A DNA stretch of 64,000 nucleotides from Duganella aceris (GCF_011090165.1 NZ_JAADJT010000004.1:372001-436000); one strand, 5' to 3'; positions 26,239-35,799 are shown, numbered from the stretch's first letter. Program-made: numbers and translations. Notes: generated by a model not told the origin, from the letters alone.

Positions 26239-27366
26239 TTACATGATGGCGACCGGGGCGCGCATGCCGGCCGCGACCGTGGGCGCGGCCGGTCCGACCG
26301 GCGTCAGGCGCGCGGTGGCGCCTTCGATGAACTGGGCGTTGAACACGCGCCGTTCGGCCTCGTCCGCGTCCGGGCGGTCGATGATGCTGCTCAGCAGGTC
26401 GGCGGCGGCGGCGGCCATTTTCGGCATCGGCTGGCGCAGCGTGGTCAGGTTGTAGCTGAGCCAGTTGGACGGCTCGACCGCGTCGAAACCGGCCACCGAC
26501 AGCTGGCCCGGCACCTCGATGCCCAGTTCGTGGCGCGCGTAGTCGAGGCAGCCGATCGCCATGACGTCGCTGCCGCAGATGATGGCGTCGGGCACGCCGC
26601 CCAGTTGTTCGATGATGGCTTTCAGGCCGACCGCGCCGCTGCGGTAGTCGTATTCGCCCGGCACGATCACCGGCGGCGGCAGTCCCAGCTCGGCGATGCG
26701 CTCGCAGGCGCCGCGCCGGCGTTCGCTGGCGACCACCGAATCCTCGGTGCCGGCGATGATGCCGAACTGGCGGTGGCCGGCGGCGGCCAGGCGCGAGGCC
26801 AGCATGCGGCCGGTCTCGTGGTGGTCGCAGGTGACGGTGTTGACCGAGTGGTCGCGCAGCGTGCGGTTGAAGACCACCAGCGGCACGCGGCGGCGCTTGA
26901 ATTCGGCGATGTGCTCGCCGGACAGGCTGGCGGCGGCGATCACGCCATCGACCTGGAATTGCCAGACATCGGCCAGCACCCGGTCGGCGTCGGACTCGCG
27001 CGCCAGCGTGAACAGCAGCACGCGCTTGCCGCGCGCCGTGATTTGCTGGCTCAGCTCGGCCAGCAGTTCCGGGTAATACAGATTGGCCTGGTTGGTGATG
27101 ATCAGCGCGATCATGTTCGAGCGGCGCGTGATCAGGCTGCGCGCGGCGGCGTTGGGGATGTAATCGAGCAGCACCGCCGCCTTCATCACCCGCGCATGGG
27201 TGGTCTTGGAAACGCTGGCGCCTGGCTTGAAGCAGCGCGACACCGCCGACTGCGACACGCCGGCCACCAAGGCGACGTCATACGAGGTCACGCGGCGGTT
27301 TTCACGGGCGATCGAGGCTCGGTGTTCGGCGGCGCAACGTTCGACTGTCAGCTTGGAAGTGGTCAT
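26239..27366 (-). CDS. LacI-family transcriptional regulator
   Basis: 375 residues. The HTH is at about 27-47 (TSYDVALVAGVSQSAVSRCF), with the hinge helix around YIPNAAARSL. A periplasmic-binding-like effector domain follows (MIALIITNQANLYYPELLAEL, broken after 20: ends at LAE; and DAIICGSDVMAIGCLDYARH). There is a 25-residue N-terminal extension before the HTH. No sugar catabolic operon is next to it, so its target and ligand are unclear. It starts 172 bases from the divergent Hsp70 gene. Confidence 0.88.
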   Translation of the reverse strand: MTTSKLTVERCAAEHRASIARENRRVTSYDVALVAGVSQSAVSRCFKPGASVSKTTHARVMKAAVLLDYIPNAAARSLITRRSNMIALIITNQANLYYPELLAELSQQITARGKRVLLFTLARESDADRVLADVWQFQVDGVIAAASLSGEHIAEFKRRRVPLVVFNRTLRDHSVNTVTCDHHETGRMLASRLAAAGHRQFGIIAGTEDSVVASERRRGACERIAELGLPPPVIVPGEYDYRSGAVGLKAIIEQLGGVPDAIICGSDVMAIGCLDYARHELGIEVPGQLSVAGFDAVEPSNWLSYNLTTLRQPMPKMAAAAADLLSSIIDRPDADEAERRVFNAQFIEGATARLTPVGPAAPTVAAGMRAPVAIM

Positions 27367-27538
27367 CGTCTGGGTTCTACTTATGGTCAGACCAGCATAA
27401 TTAAAATCTTACCGGATGGCAACTAATATCGCCTGAATGTAAAGAAAAGTCAGTCTCCCTTGTGGCTAGGTTGCAATTTTTACTGCGCAAGCGGTTTTTC
27501 TGATAGCATAACGCCCCTTTATTACGTGAAGGGTCGAC

Positions 27539-28789
27539 ATGGCCATTGCTTGCGGCGTCGATTTTGGCACGTCCAATTCCACCGTCGGCTGGGTGCGTCC
27601 CGGCCAGCCGGTGATGCTGGGACTGGAGGACGGCAAGACCACTTTGCCGTCGGTCGTCTTCTTCAATGCGGACGACGAGGAAGTCACCTTCGGACGTGCG
27701 GCGCTGGCCGAATATCTGGCCGGCTACGAGGGGCGCCTGATGCGCTCCATGAAGAGTTTGCTCGGGACCAGTCTGATCGACGGTCAGACCGAGGTGGGCG
27801 GCCGCGCGCTGCCGTTTCGTCAGTTGCTGGCGCAGTTCATCGGCGAGGTCAAGCGCCGCGCCGAGCAATCGGCCGGACGCGAATTCAGCTCGGCGGTGTT
27901 CGGCCGCCCGGTCTACTTCATCGACGACAGCAAGGAAAACGACCAGCTGGCCGAGGACACGCTGGCCGACGTCGCGCGCTCGGTCGGCTTCAAGGACATC
28001 GCTTTCCAGTTCGAACCGATCGCCGCCGCCTTCGACTACGAGTCGCAGATCGACCGCGAAGAGCTGGTGCTGATCGCCGACATCGGCGGCGGTACCTCGG
28101 ACTTTTCGCTGGTGCGCTTGTCGCCGGAGCGGGCCAGGAAAGCCGAGCGCCGCGACGATATCCTGGCCAACGGCGGCGTCCACATCGGCGGCACCGACTT
28201 CGATAAATACCTGAGCCTGTCCTCGGTGATGCCGCTGCTGGGCTACGGCAGCCGCCTGCGCAACAACGCCGACGTGCCGTCCAGCTACTTCTTCAATTTG
28301 GCCACCTGGCACACCATCAACCAGGCTTACACCAAGAAGATGTGGACCCAGCTGTCCGACCTGCTGCGCGATTCGGCCGAACAGGAAAAGCTGGGTCGGC
28401 TGCAAAAGCTGATCGACCAGCGCGCCGGCCACTGGCTGGCGATGAAGGTCGAAGAGGGCAAGATCGCGCTGTCCGACGCGGCCAAGGTGCAACTGGAGCT
28501 GGACCGGCTGTCGCCGGCGGTGACGCTGGAGCTGGACCGGGCGCAGTTCGACGCCTCGATCAGCCACCTGGTCGGCTCGATCGAATCGACCGTCACCAAT
28601 CTGCTGCGCGACGCCGGGGTAGCGGCGGGCGACGTGGATACTGTATTCTTCACCGGCGGTTCCAGCGGCGTGCGCATGTTGCGCGAGCGCATAGGCGCCT
28701 TGTTGCCGGCGGCCCGCAAGGTCGAAGGCGACTTGTTCGGCAGTATCGGCGCCGGCCTGGCGCTGGATGCCGTGCGCAAGTTCGGCTAA
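27539..28789 (+). CDS. Hsp70-family protein, YegD-like
   Basis: 416 residues, only the actin-like ATPase part of Hsp70. Phosphate loop 1 is GVDFGTSNSTVGW, phosphate loop 2 is IADIGGGTSDFSL and the adenosine motif is FFTGGSSGVRML. It lacks the DnaK substrate-binding domain, as in E. coli YegD, whose function is unresolved. The exonuclease gene starts 13 bases downstream, so the two are probably co-transcribed. Cytoplasmic. Confidence 0.9.
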   Translation: MAIACGVDFGTSNSTVGWVRPGQPVMLGLEDGKTTLPSVVFFNADDEEVTFGRAALAEYLAGYEGRLMRSMKSLLGTSLIDGQTEVGGRALPFRQLLAQFIGEVKRRAEQSAGREFSSAVFGRPVYFIDDSKENDQLAEDTLADVARSVGFKDIAFQFEPIAAAFDYESQIDREELVLIADIGGGTSDFSLVRLSPERARKAERRDDILANGGVHIGGTDFDKYLSLSSVMPLLGYGSRLRNNADVPSSYFFNLATWHTINQAYTKKMWTQLSDLLRDSAEQEKLGRLQKLIDQRAGHWLAMKVEEGKIALSDAAKVQLELDRLSPAVTLELDRAQFDASISHLVGSIESTVTNLLRDAGVAAGDVDTVFFTGGSSGVRMLRERIGALLPAARKVEGDLFGSIGAGLALDAVRKFG

Positions 28790-28802
28790 CCAGGAAGTGT
28801 AA

Positions 28803-29423
28803 ATGCTCGACAAATCGATCGTCATGCTGGACTTTGAGACCACCGGCCTGTCGCCCGACATGGGCGACCGCATCACCGAGGTGGCGGCGCTGCGCATCCG
28901 CGGCGGCCGGGTGGTCGAGCGTTACGTGTCGCTGATCAACTGCAAGGTGCGCATCCCATCCTTCATCACCGGCCTGACCGGCATCACCCAGGCGATGGTG
29001 GACGGCGCGCCGCCGGTGGCCAAGGTGTTGCCCGAGCTGCTGGACTTCATCGGCGACGACGCGCTGTCGGCGCACAACGCCAGCTTCGACGAGAAATTCC
29101 TGCGCGCCGAGGCGGCCCGGCTGGCGCTGAACCCGCGCCATTCGGCGCTGGTGTGTTCGCTCAAGCTGTCGCGCCGGGTGTTCCCGCAATTGTCGAGCTA
29201 CAAGCTGGGCAATCTGTCGGGCGAGCTGGGCATCAAGTTCCGCAGCGCGGCCCACCGGGCCGAGTCGGATGCGGAAGTGGCGGCAGAGGTGCTGATCCAT
29301 ATCGGCAAGCACATCGGCTCCGCCTACGGCATCGCCGCCGTCGATCCGGCGCTGCTGGTATCGGTCAACAAGCTGGCGGCCGCCAAGGTCCACCAGTTCC
29401 TGCAGAAGCAGTCGGCCGCGTAA
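28803..29423 (+). CDS. 3'-5' exonuclease, DnaQ-like DEDDh family
   Basis: 206 residues covering one exonuclease domain. Exo I is VMLDFETTGLSP (Asp and Glu), Exo II is LSAHNASFDEKFL, and Exo III is AAHRAESDAEVAAE with the His of the DEDDh subclass. It resembles the epsilon-like exonuclease of PolC or DinG N-termini and would trim single-stranded DNA or RNA 3' ends. Its tight link to the Hsp70-like gene is noteworthy, but no joint role is established. Confidence 0.9.
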   Translation: MLDKSIVMLDFETTGLSPDMGDRITEVAALRIRGGRVVERYVSLINCKVRIPSFITGLTGITQAMVDGAPPVAKVLPELLDFIGDDALSAHNASFDEKFLRAEAARLALNPRHSALVCSLKLSRRVFPQLSSYKLGNLSGELGIKFRSAAHRAESDAEVAAEVLIHIGKHIGSAYGIAAVDPALLVSVNKLAAAKVHQFLQKQSAA

Positions 29424-29529
29424 AAAACGATAACATTTCATCATCACTCGTTTGAGCGCGCGCAAACCTCGCGCCGGGCCGGGTTTTACACTTTAGCCAA
29501 CATTGTCACGTTGTTGGCCGAGGTGTACC

Positions 29530-30738
29530 GTGAAAAATCAGAGCTCCGCCAGGGATGGCTACGACAGTTATCTGTGGTACCGGGAGGCCGCCCAGCGCGG
29601 CAACGCCTACGCTCAATTCAACCTCGGCCTGCTGTATAAAAAGGGCCGGGGCGTGGCGCGCGACCAGGCCCTGGCTTTCTACTGGATGAACAAGGCGGCC
29701 CGGCAAGGGCTGGCCTTCGCCCAGAACCATCTCGGCGCGATGTACTACAACGGACGCGGCGTGGCCGGCAACGACAAGGCCGCCGTGCGCTGGTTCCGCA
29801 GCGCCGCGCTGCAAGGCGACGCCTCGGCGCAGCAAAATCTCGGTCAGATGTATCACAAGGGACGCGGTGTGCCGCACAGCGACGAGATCGCGCTGTCGTG
29901 GTTTTACCGCGCCGCCGAACAAGGCCTGGCCAGCGCGCAGACGCTGCTGGGCCGGGCCTACGCGCACGGCCTCGGCGTGCGCCGCAACTTTCCCCTGGCG
30001 CTGGCGTGGTTCCGCAAGGCGGCGCTGCAGAACGATGCCGGCGCCCAGCTCAGTCTTGGACAGATGTACAAGCACGGCCATGGCGTGCCGCGCAGCGATG
30101 CGCAGGCGCTGGCCTGGTTCCGCCAGGCGGCGGCGCAGTGCGATCCGGTGGCGCAGCGGCTGGTCGGCGTCGCCTACGCCGAGGGGCTGGGCGTGGCAAC
30201 CGACCTGCTGCGCGCCTACGCCTGGCTGTCGCGCGCCGCCGAGCAGGAGGACGCCGACGCCCAATTCAACCTCGGCATCATGCTGGCCAACGGCAAGGGC
30301 GTCGAGCGCGACGACGAGCTGGCCTTCAGCTGGTATCGCCGCGCGGCCGAGTCGGGCCACGTGCTGGCGCAGTACAACCTGGGCGGCATGTATGCGCGCG
30401 GGCGCGGCGTCGCGCGCGACGAGCGCAGCGCGCTGGAGTGGTACCGGCTGGCGGCGGAGCAGGGCGCGCCGAACGCGCAGTTCAATGTCGGCGTGATGTA
30501 CGCCAACGGCCACGGCGTGCCCAAGGACGAGGCGCGCGCCGTGGCCTGGTATCGCAGCGCCGCCGAGCAGGGCGACGCCAGCGCGCAGAACAATCTCGGT
30601 GTGATGTACGCCAACGGCCACGGCGTGGCGCAGGACGATGCGCTGGCCGCCGAGTGGTATCGCAAGGCCGCCGCGCAGGGCCATGCCTTGGCGCGCAGCA
30701 ACCTGGACGGCATGGTCCGCAGCGGCCGCCTGGCCTAG
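29530..30738 (+). CDS. Sel1-repeat (SLR) protein
   Basis: The GTG at 29530 is chosen because GAGG lies 7 bases upstream; an upstream in-frame start at 29503 is possible. 402 residues, almost wholly ten 36-residue Sel1 repeats plus partial ones at each end. A representative unit is AQFNLGLLYKKGRGV followed by WYR-type helices. Such solenoids bind other proteins and often act in signalling. There is no signal peptide, so it is predicted to be cytoplasmic. It converges on an EAL/GGDEF gene with stops overlapping by four bases. Confidence 0.88.
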   Translation: MKNQSSARDGYDSYLWYREAAQRGNAYAQFNLGLLYKKGRGVARDQALAFYWMNKAARQGLAFAQNHLGAMYYNGRGVAGNDKAAVRWFRSAALQGDASAQQNLGQMYHKGRGVPHSDEIALSWFYRAAEQGLASAQTLLGRAYAHGLGVRRNFPLALAWFRKAALQNDAGAQLSLGQMYKHGHGVPRSDAQALAWFRQAAAQCDPVAQRLVGVAYAEGLGVATDLLRAYAWLSRAAEQEDADAQFNLGIMLANGKGVERDDELAFSWYRRAAESGHVLAQYNLGGMYARGRGVARDERSALEWYRLAAEQGAPNAQFNVGVMYANGHGVPKDEARAVAWYRSAAEQGDASAQNNLGVMYANGHGVAQDDALAAEWYRKAAAQGHALARSNLDGMVRSGRLA

Positions 30739-32582
30739 CCGGCGGCCGGGGTTGCGGCGGCCTGGCGGCGGTCGATGAACAGGCTGTTGCCGTGGATTTT
30801 CTTGGCTTGCTTCTTGGATTCCGCCGCCGCCGTCGCGATCTGGTGATGGGTGTAATACTGGCGCGGCTCGACACGGATCGCGCCGATCGACAAGCTCATC
30901 AGTGAATAAAACACTTTCCTGCCTTGCCGGTCCTCGCTGATATAGCCGCCGCGCTCGCGGTCGTCGATGCTGTAGAAATCCTGCACGTTCTGCTCGAACT
31001 CGGCCAGCACCGCCTGGCAGCGCGCCTCCCAATCCTCGCTCTGGAACAGCACCATGAAGTCGTCGCCGCCGATGTGGCCGACGAAGTCGCGGTCGCCGTC
31101 GCAATGGCCGGCCAGGATCTTGCCGGTCAGCTGGATCACGTCGTCGCCGCGCCGGTAGCCGTACACATCGTTGAACGGCTTGAAGTGGTCGAGGTCGAAA
31201 TAGCAGACCCAGAAGCGCGTGCCGGACGCCAGCAGGCGGTCGATATGCTCGTCGATCGGGACGTTGCCCGGCAGCTGCGTCAACGGATTGGCGTAGCGCG
31301 CCGCGTTGATCTGCATCTGCGTGATCTCGCGCATCAGGTCGTGGCCGGTGCCCATGCCGAGGTAGCGGCCGTGCTCGGTGATGATGAAGCCGTTGAACAG
31401 GTGGTGTGCCGCGGCCTGCACCATGCGGAAGCTGAGGTCTTGCAGGCTGGTGTCCTTGTCGGCGATCAGCGGATTGCGGTCCATGAACTGCTTGCACGAC
31501 TTTTTGCCGTACAGCTCGCGCTGATAGGGGCGGGCGAAGTGCTCGATCATGTCGAAGCGGTTGATCAGGCCCAGCGGCAGCTCGTCGTCGACCACCGGGA
31601 TGATCATCAGCTTGGGCTCGCGCACGAAGATTTCGTAGACCTCGTTGTTGCTCATGTAGGACGGCACGGCCGCGACTTCGTTGAGCAGTTTGTACACGCT
31701 GACGGCATTGTTCTCGGCACCGCGCTGCGGGTAGACCGCGACGCCGTTGCGCGCCAGCGCCTTGACCACCTCGGCCGGCGCGGCGCGGGCCGGCGCCGGA
31801 TGCGGGCGGCCGAGGTGGTAACCCTGGCCGAAAGCGACGCCGACGTCGCGCAGAACCAACAGCTCGGCTTGCGTTTCGATACCTTCGGCGATCACCAGCG
31901 TGTTGGATTTTTCCGCGATCTCCTGGATCGAGCGGACGAATTGCAGTTTCACCGGATCGTGGTTGATGCCCTGGATGAAGTGCATATCGATCTTGACATA
32001 TTCCGGCCGCAATTCCGACCACAGGCGCAGGCTGGAGAAGCCTTCGCCGAGGTCGTCGATAGCGATCTGAAAGCCCATCTGGCGGTAATGCAGCACCGCT
32101 TCGCGCATCAGGTCGTAGTCGTAGGTCGGCTGGTTTTCGGTCAGTTCGATGATGACGCGTTCGGGGTTGATGCCGATGCGGTGGATGTGCTCCAGCGTCT
32201 CGCCGTGGCGGGCTTCGCGCTGCAGCAGGCACTCCGGGCTGACGTTCAGGAACAGCTTGCCCGGCAGTTGCAGCTCGGCGAAGCGTTCCAGCACCACCTT
32301 GCGGCACAGGTGCTCGACCTGCACCGTCAGGCCGTTGGCGCGCGCCACCTTGAACAGATTCATCGGCGCGTGCAGCGGACTGTCCGACGGGCCGCGGATC
32401 AGGCCCTCGTAGGCGACGATGTCGCCGCTGCGCATGTCGACGATGGGCTGGAACAGCGCACTCAACTGTGCACGAGAAATGATGTCGAGCAGATGCGCGC
32501 GCAGCACGGCGTCCTCGTCCTCTTCGCGAGGTTTGAGGTAGGTGACGGTGGCGCCGGCGGGCGCCTGAAGTGCTGGATTCAC
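30735..32582 (-). CDS. EAL-CBS-GGDEF protein, predicted c-di-GMP phosphodiesterase
   Basis: 615 residues, no membrane segment. The EAL domain comes first (about 30-270): EGLIRG with Glu59, LNVSPE, ELTENQ, IDDLGEGF and AEGIET are all present, so hydrolysis of c-di-GMP is plausible. A CBS-pair-like region follows (about 305-430, VREPKLMIIPVVDDELPLG). The C-terminal cyclase domain has GGDDF at 505-509 in place of GGDEF, so its synthase activity is uncertain; it may act as a regulatory GTP site. Domain order matches the soluble EAL-CBS-GGDEF family. Confidence 0.9.
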   Translation of the reverse strand: MNPALQAPAGATVTYLKPREEDEDAVLRAHLLDIISRAQLSALFQPIVDMRSGDIVAYEGLIRGPSDSPLHAPMNLFKVARANGLTVQVEHLCRKVVLERFAELQLPGKLFLNVSPECLLQREARHGETLEHIHRIGINPERVIIELTENQPTYDYDLMREAVLHYRQMGFQIAIDDLGEGFSSLRLWSELRPEYVKIDMHFIQGINHDPVKLQFVRSIQEIAEKSNTLVIAEGIETQAELLVLRDVGVAFGQGYHLGRPHPAPARAAPAEVVKALARNGVAVYPQRGAENNAVSVYKLLNEVAAVPSYMSNNEVYEIFVREPKLMIIPVVDDELPLGLINRFDMIEHFARPYQRELYGKKSCKQFMDRNPLIADKDTSLQDLSFRMVQAAAHHLFNGFIITEHGRYLGMGTGHDLMREITQMQINAARYANPLTQLPGNVPIDEHIDRLLASGTRFWVCYFDLDHFKPFNDVYGYRRGDDVIQLTGKILAGHCDGDRDFVGHIGGDDFMVLFQSEDWEARCQAVLAEFEQNVQDFYSIDDRERGGYISEDRQGRKVFYSLMSLSIGAIRVEPRQYYTHHQIATAAAESKKQAKKIHGNSLFIDRRQAAATPAAG

Positions 32583-32719
32583 GATGTACGCTTTGCCAAA
32601 GTTCGGTTTAACTGTACGATCCTAATATTATTTTGTGACGGCATGATGAATTGTGGAAACAATTTTTGCCGTGCAGGCGCTACAATATCCTCTCCTTTTA
32701 GACCATCGTCAGGGTTTCC

Positions 32720-33361
32720 ATGCACCGTTATGCCAGCCGCCACATCATCTTCAGCCTGTTGTCGCTGGCCGCCGCAAGTGCCGGTGCGACCGGCATCGCC
32801 GTGCAGGTGCAGGACGCGAACGGCAAGGTCTTGCCCGACACCGTCATCTACGTCGAACCGGAAGGTGGCGCGGCAGGCGGCAAGACGCCGGCCGCCGCCG
32901 AGATCGAGCAGAAGGGATTGAAGTTCATGCCGCTGGTGACGGTGGTGCAAACCGGCAGCAAGATCAACTTCCCCAACAATGACAAGGTGCGCCATCACAT
33001 CTATTCATTTTCGCCGGCGCACAAGTTCGACCAGAAGCTGTATTCCGGGCAGTCGGCCGCACCGCAGGTGTTCGACAAGGCCGGCACGGTTGTACTCGGT
33101 TGTAATATCCATGACAAAATGCTGGCGTACGTGAAGGTGGTCGATACGCCGTACTTCGCCAAGACCGACGGCGCCGGCGCCGCCCGCATCGAGCTGCCGG
33201 CCGGCGGCAAGTACGTGGTCAAGGCGTGGCATTTCAACACCGTCGGCGGCGCGACGCCGGAACAGTCGCTGACGGTGAAGGCGGGCGACGCGCTGACCAC
33301 CGCCGTGTTCAAGCTGCCGATGAAGCCGCCGTCGGCCGACGACGCGTCCACTAATCTTTAA
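32720..33361 (+). CDS. Periplasmic cupredoxin-like protein (methylamine-utilisation type)
   Basis: 213 residues with a signal peptide ending around SAGATG. A plastocyanin-type fold shows the type 1 copper ligand set: His92 in VRHHIYSFS, then Cys128, His131 and Met134 in GCNIHDKM. Proteins like this are often labelled methylamine utilisation, but no mau genes are here. It lies 14 bases before a membrane GGDEF-EAL sensor, so a copper or redox sensing partnership is likely. That link is inference. Confidence 0.85.
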   Translation: MHRYASRHIIFSLLSLAAASAGATGIAVQVQDANGKVLPDTVIYVEPEGGAAGGKTPAAAEIEQKGLKFMPLVTVVQTGSKINFPNNDKVRHHIYSFSPAHKFDQKLYSGQSAAPQVFDKAGTVVLGCNIHDKMLAYVKVVDTPYFAKTDGAGAARIELPAGGKYVVKAWHFNTVGGATPEQSLTVKAGDALTTAVFKLPMKPPSADDASTNL

Positions 33362-33375
33362 GGGATAGCTCCAGC

Positions 33376-35799
33376 ATGCGCATGCGCCTTCGTTTTCGCA
33401 GCCTCGAAAGCCGGATCGTCACGCTGTTCCTGGTGCTGATTGTCGCGGTGCAGGTGATCGGCCTGCTGGTGATCCAGCGCGGCATCGAAAACAATGCGCG
33501 GCTGTCGATCAGCGCCGAATTGAATAACGGCGGCAAGATCTTCCGCCGCCTGCTGGACCAGAACGCGCAGAGCCTGCGTTTCGGCGCCCGCCTGCTGGCG
33601 CGCGACACCGCGTTCCTGGCGGCGATCGGCAACAACGAAGAGGGCGACCGCGCCACCATCGAATCGGCGCTGGTCAACAGCGGCCGCCGCATCAAGGCTT
33701 CGCTGACGATGCTGATCAATTCGGAGCGCAAGATCAGCGTCTCGACCAATAACGCGCAGTCGGCCGGCCTGGAGAAGCTGGTGTCCAGCATGCTCGACGC
33801 CGCCGAGGCCGGGGACGGCGCCAACGGCGTCGCCATCGTCGACCACCGGCCGTACCAGATCGTGGTCATGCCGATCAAGGCGCCGATCACCATCGGCTGG
33901 ATCGTGATGGCGTTCCCGATCGATCGCCAGCTGGCCACCGACATGCGCGAGATCAGCGCGCTGCACACCACGGTGCTGACCCGCGACCAGCAAGGCAAGT
34001 GGCTGTCGGCCGGCTCCACCTTCATCGGACCGTCGGCGCAGGCCGTGGTCGACCAGCTGCAAGCGCTGTCCGCCGCGCCCACCGGACCGTTCGATATGAC
34101 GGTCGAGACCTCGCAATACAGCACCCGCCTGCTGTCGATCGGCGAGGACAACGGCCAGACCGCGAGCGTGCTGTTGTCGCGTTCGATCGACGAAGCCACC
34201 GCCGAATACCGGCGCCTGGAACGCTGGCTGATCGGTCTGACGCTGGCCGGCATCGTCATTTCGGCGCTGGCCATCGTGCTGACCGCGAAGCGCATCGCGC
34301 AGCCGATCAGCCAACTGGCCGACACCGCCAAGCGCCTGGAGCAGGGCGACTACAAGGGCCAGATCGACACCAGCCGCGAAGACGAGATCGGCGCGCTGGC
34401 GCAAGCCTTCGATGCGATGCGCGAAGGGATCGCCAAGCGCGAACAGGAAATCCGCCGTCTGGCGTACTGGGACACGCTGACCAACTTGCCGAACCGCGCG
34501 CAGTTCGTGCTGCTGCTGAACGACGCGCTGCTCGACGCCCGCAAGCGCGAGGAGGCGGTGTTCGTGCTGATGATGGACCTGGACCGCTTCAAGCACGTCA
34601 ACGACGTCATGGGCCTGAGCTTCGGCGACGCGCTGCTGCGCCAGGTGGCGGGCCGCTTGCAGCTGCTGCTGGCCAACCGGCGCCAGTCGTCGGCGCAGGT
34701 GGCGCGCCTGGGCGGCGACGAATTCGCGGTGCTGCTGCCTGCCTCCGACGTCGAGGCGGCGCAGCGCATGGCGGCCGAGATCCTGCAGGCGCTGGAGACG
34801 CCGCTGTCGCTGGAGGACCAGATGGTCGACATCGGCGCCGGCCTCGGCATCGCCGGATATCCGGAACACGGCAGCGACGGCGAAGCGCTGTTGAGCATGG
34901 CCGAGGTGGCGATGTACGCCGCCAAGCAGCGCAACGACGGCGCCGTGGTGTATGACCCGGCGATGGACAAGTCGAGCGAGAAGAGCCTGTCGCTGCTGAC
35001 GGAGCTGCGCAACGCCATCGAGCGCAACGAGTTCCGCCTGCATGTGCAGCCGAAGATCATGCTCGATACCGGCAAGGTGGTGGGCATGGAATCGCTGGTG
35101 CGCTGGGTGCACCCGGAGCGCGGCAATGTGTTCCCCGACGAATTCATTCCGTTCGCCGAGCAGACCGGCTTTATCCGCGTGCTGACGCGCTGGGTGATGG
35201 AGAGGTCGGCCGAGCTGTGTCACGAGCTGGCGAGCAAGGGCCATCATCTCAAGGTGTCGGTCAACCTGTCGACGCGCGATTTGCTGGACCAGGATCTGCC
35301 GGCCAAGTTCGCCGACCTGCTGGCGCGGCACAAGCTCAGTCCCGGCTCGTTCTGCCTCGAGATCACCGAGAGCGCCATCATGGACGACCCGGTGCGCGCG
35401 CAGACCACGCTGGAGCGCTTGAGCGCGATGGGCGTAGACCTGTCGATCGACGATTTCGGCACCGGCTATTCGTCGCTGGCCTACCTGAAGCGGTTGCCGG
35501 TGAATGAACTGAAGATCGACAAATCCTTCGTGCTCAACATGGAGAACGACGTGGGTGACAGCAAGATCGTACGCTCGACCATCGACCTGGGCCACAACAT
35601 GGGCCTGCGCGTGGTGGCCGAGGGCATCGAGAGCGAGGCCGTGTGGCGGTTGCTGGCCAAGATGGGCTGCGACCAGGGGCAGGGCTACTTCATGAGCCGC
35701 CCGATTCCCGGCGACCAGCTGATCGGCTGGCTGGAGAAGTGGCAAGCCCCGATCGCCATCGCGGCGCCCGACGACATCGAAATCGCGGTCGATAGCTGA
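33376..35799 (+). CDS. Membrane dCACHE-HAMP-GGDEF-EAL c-di-GMP enzyme
   Basis: 807 residues. TM1 (about 12-35) and TM2 (about 285-305) bracket a periplasmic sensor of double-Cache type. HAMP follows (RIAQPISQLADTAKRLEQGD), then GGDEF with the intact motif at 446-450, then EAL with ESL at 572-574, [11 protein letters not shown] and VAEGIES. Both catalytic domains keep their key residues, so it could make and break c-di-GMP at the inner membrane. It is co-transcribed with the cupredoxin gene, whose product shares the periplasm with its sensor. Confidence 0.92.
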   Translation: MRMRLRFRSLESRIVTLFLVLIVAVQVIGLLVIQRGIENNARLSISAELNNGGKIFRRLLDQNAQSLRFGARLLARDTAFLAAIGNNEEGDRATIESALVNSGRRIKASLTMLINSERKISVSTNNAQSAGLEKLVSSMLDAAEAGDGANGVAIVDHRPYQIVVMPIKAPITIGWIVMAFPIDRQLATDMREISALHTTVLTRDQQGKWLSAGSTFIGPSAQAVVDQLQALSAAPTGPFDMTVETSQYSTRLLSIGEDNGQTASVLLSRSIDEATAEYRRLERWLIGLTLAGIVISALAIVLTAKRIAQPISQLADTAKRLEQGDYKGQIDTSREDEIGALAQAFDAMREGIAKREQEIRRLAYWDTLTNLPNRAQFVLLLNDALLDARKREEAVFVLMMDLDRFKHVNDVMGLSFGDALLRQVAGRLQLLLANRRQSSAQVARLGGDEFAVLLPASDVEAAQRMAAEILQALETPLSLEDQMVDIGAGLGIAGYPEHGSDGEALLSMAEVAMYAAKQRNDGAVVYDPAMDKSSEKSLSLLTELRNAIERNEFRLHVQPKIMLDTGKVVGMESLVRWVHPERGNVFPDEFIPFAEQTGFIRVLTRWVMERSAELCHELASKGHHLKVSVNLSTRDLLDQDLPAKFADLLARHKLSPGSFCLEITESAIMDDPVRAQTTLERLSAMGVDLSIDDFGTGYSSLAYLKRLPVNELKIDKSFVLNMENDVGDSKIVRSTIDLGHNMGLRVVAEGIESEAVWRLLAKMGCDQGQGYFMSRPIPGDQLIGWLEKWQAPIAIAAPDDIEIAVDS

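Noticed and set aside
27384..27394. Palindrome TGGTCAGACCA before the LacI gene
   Set aside because: Short (5-bp arms), and it lacks the central CG typical of LacI-family operators; chance cannot be excluded.
24031..29423. Helicase, Hsp70 and exonuclease read as a defence island
   Set aside because: The helicase is on the other strand behind a LacI gene, and no toxin, sensor or mobile-element context joins them.
29600..30700. Regular 108-base periodicity resembling a repeat array
   Set aside because: It is the codon-level trace of 36-residue Sel1 repeats in an open reading frame, not a CRISPR array; the units are too divergent and coding.
29506..32307. A 933-codon - strand frame across the Sel1 and EAL genes
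   Set aside because: Out of frame with the EAL protein and antisense to the Sel1 repeats; no recognisable domain.
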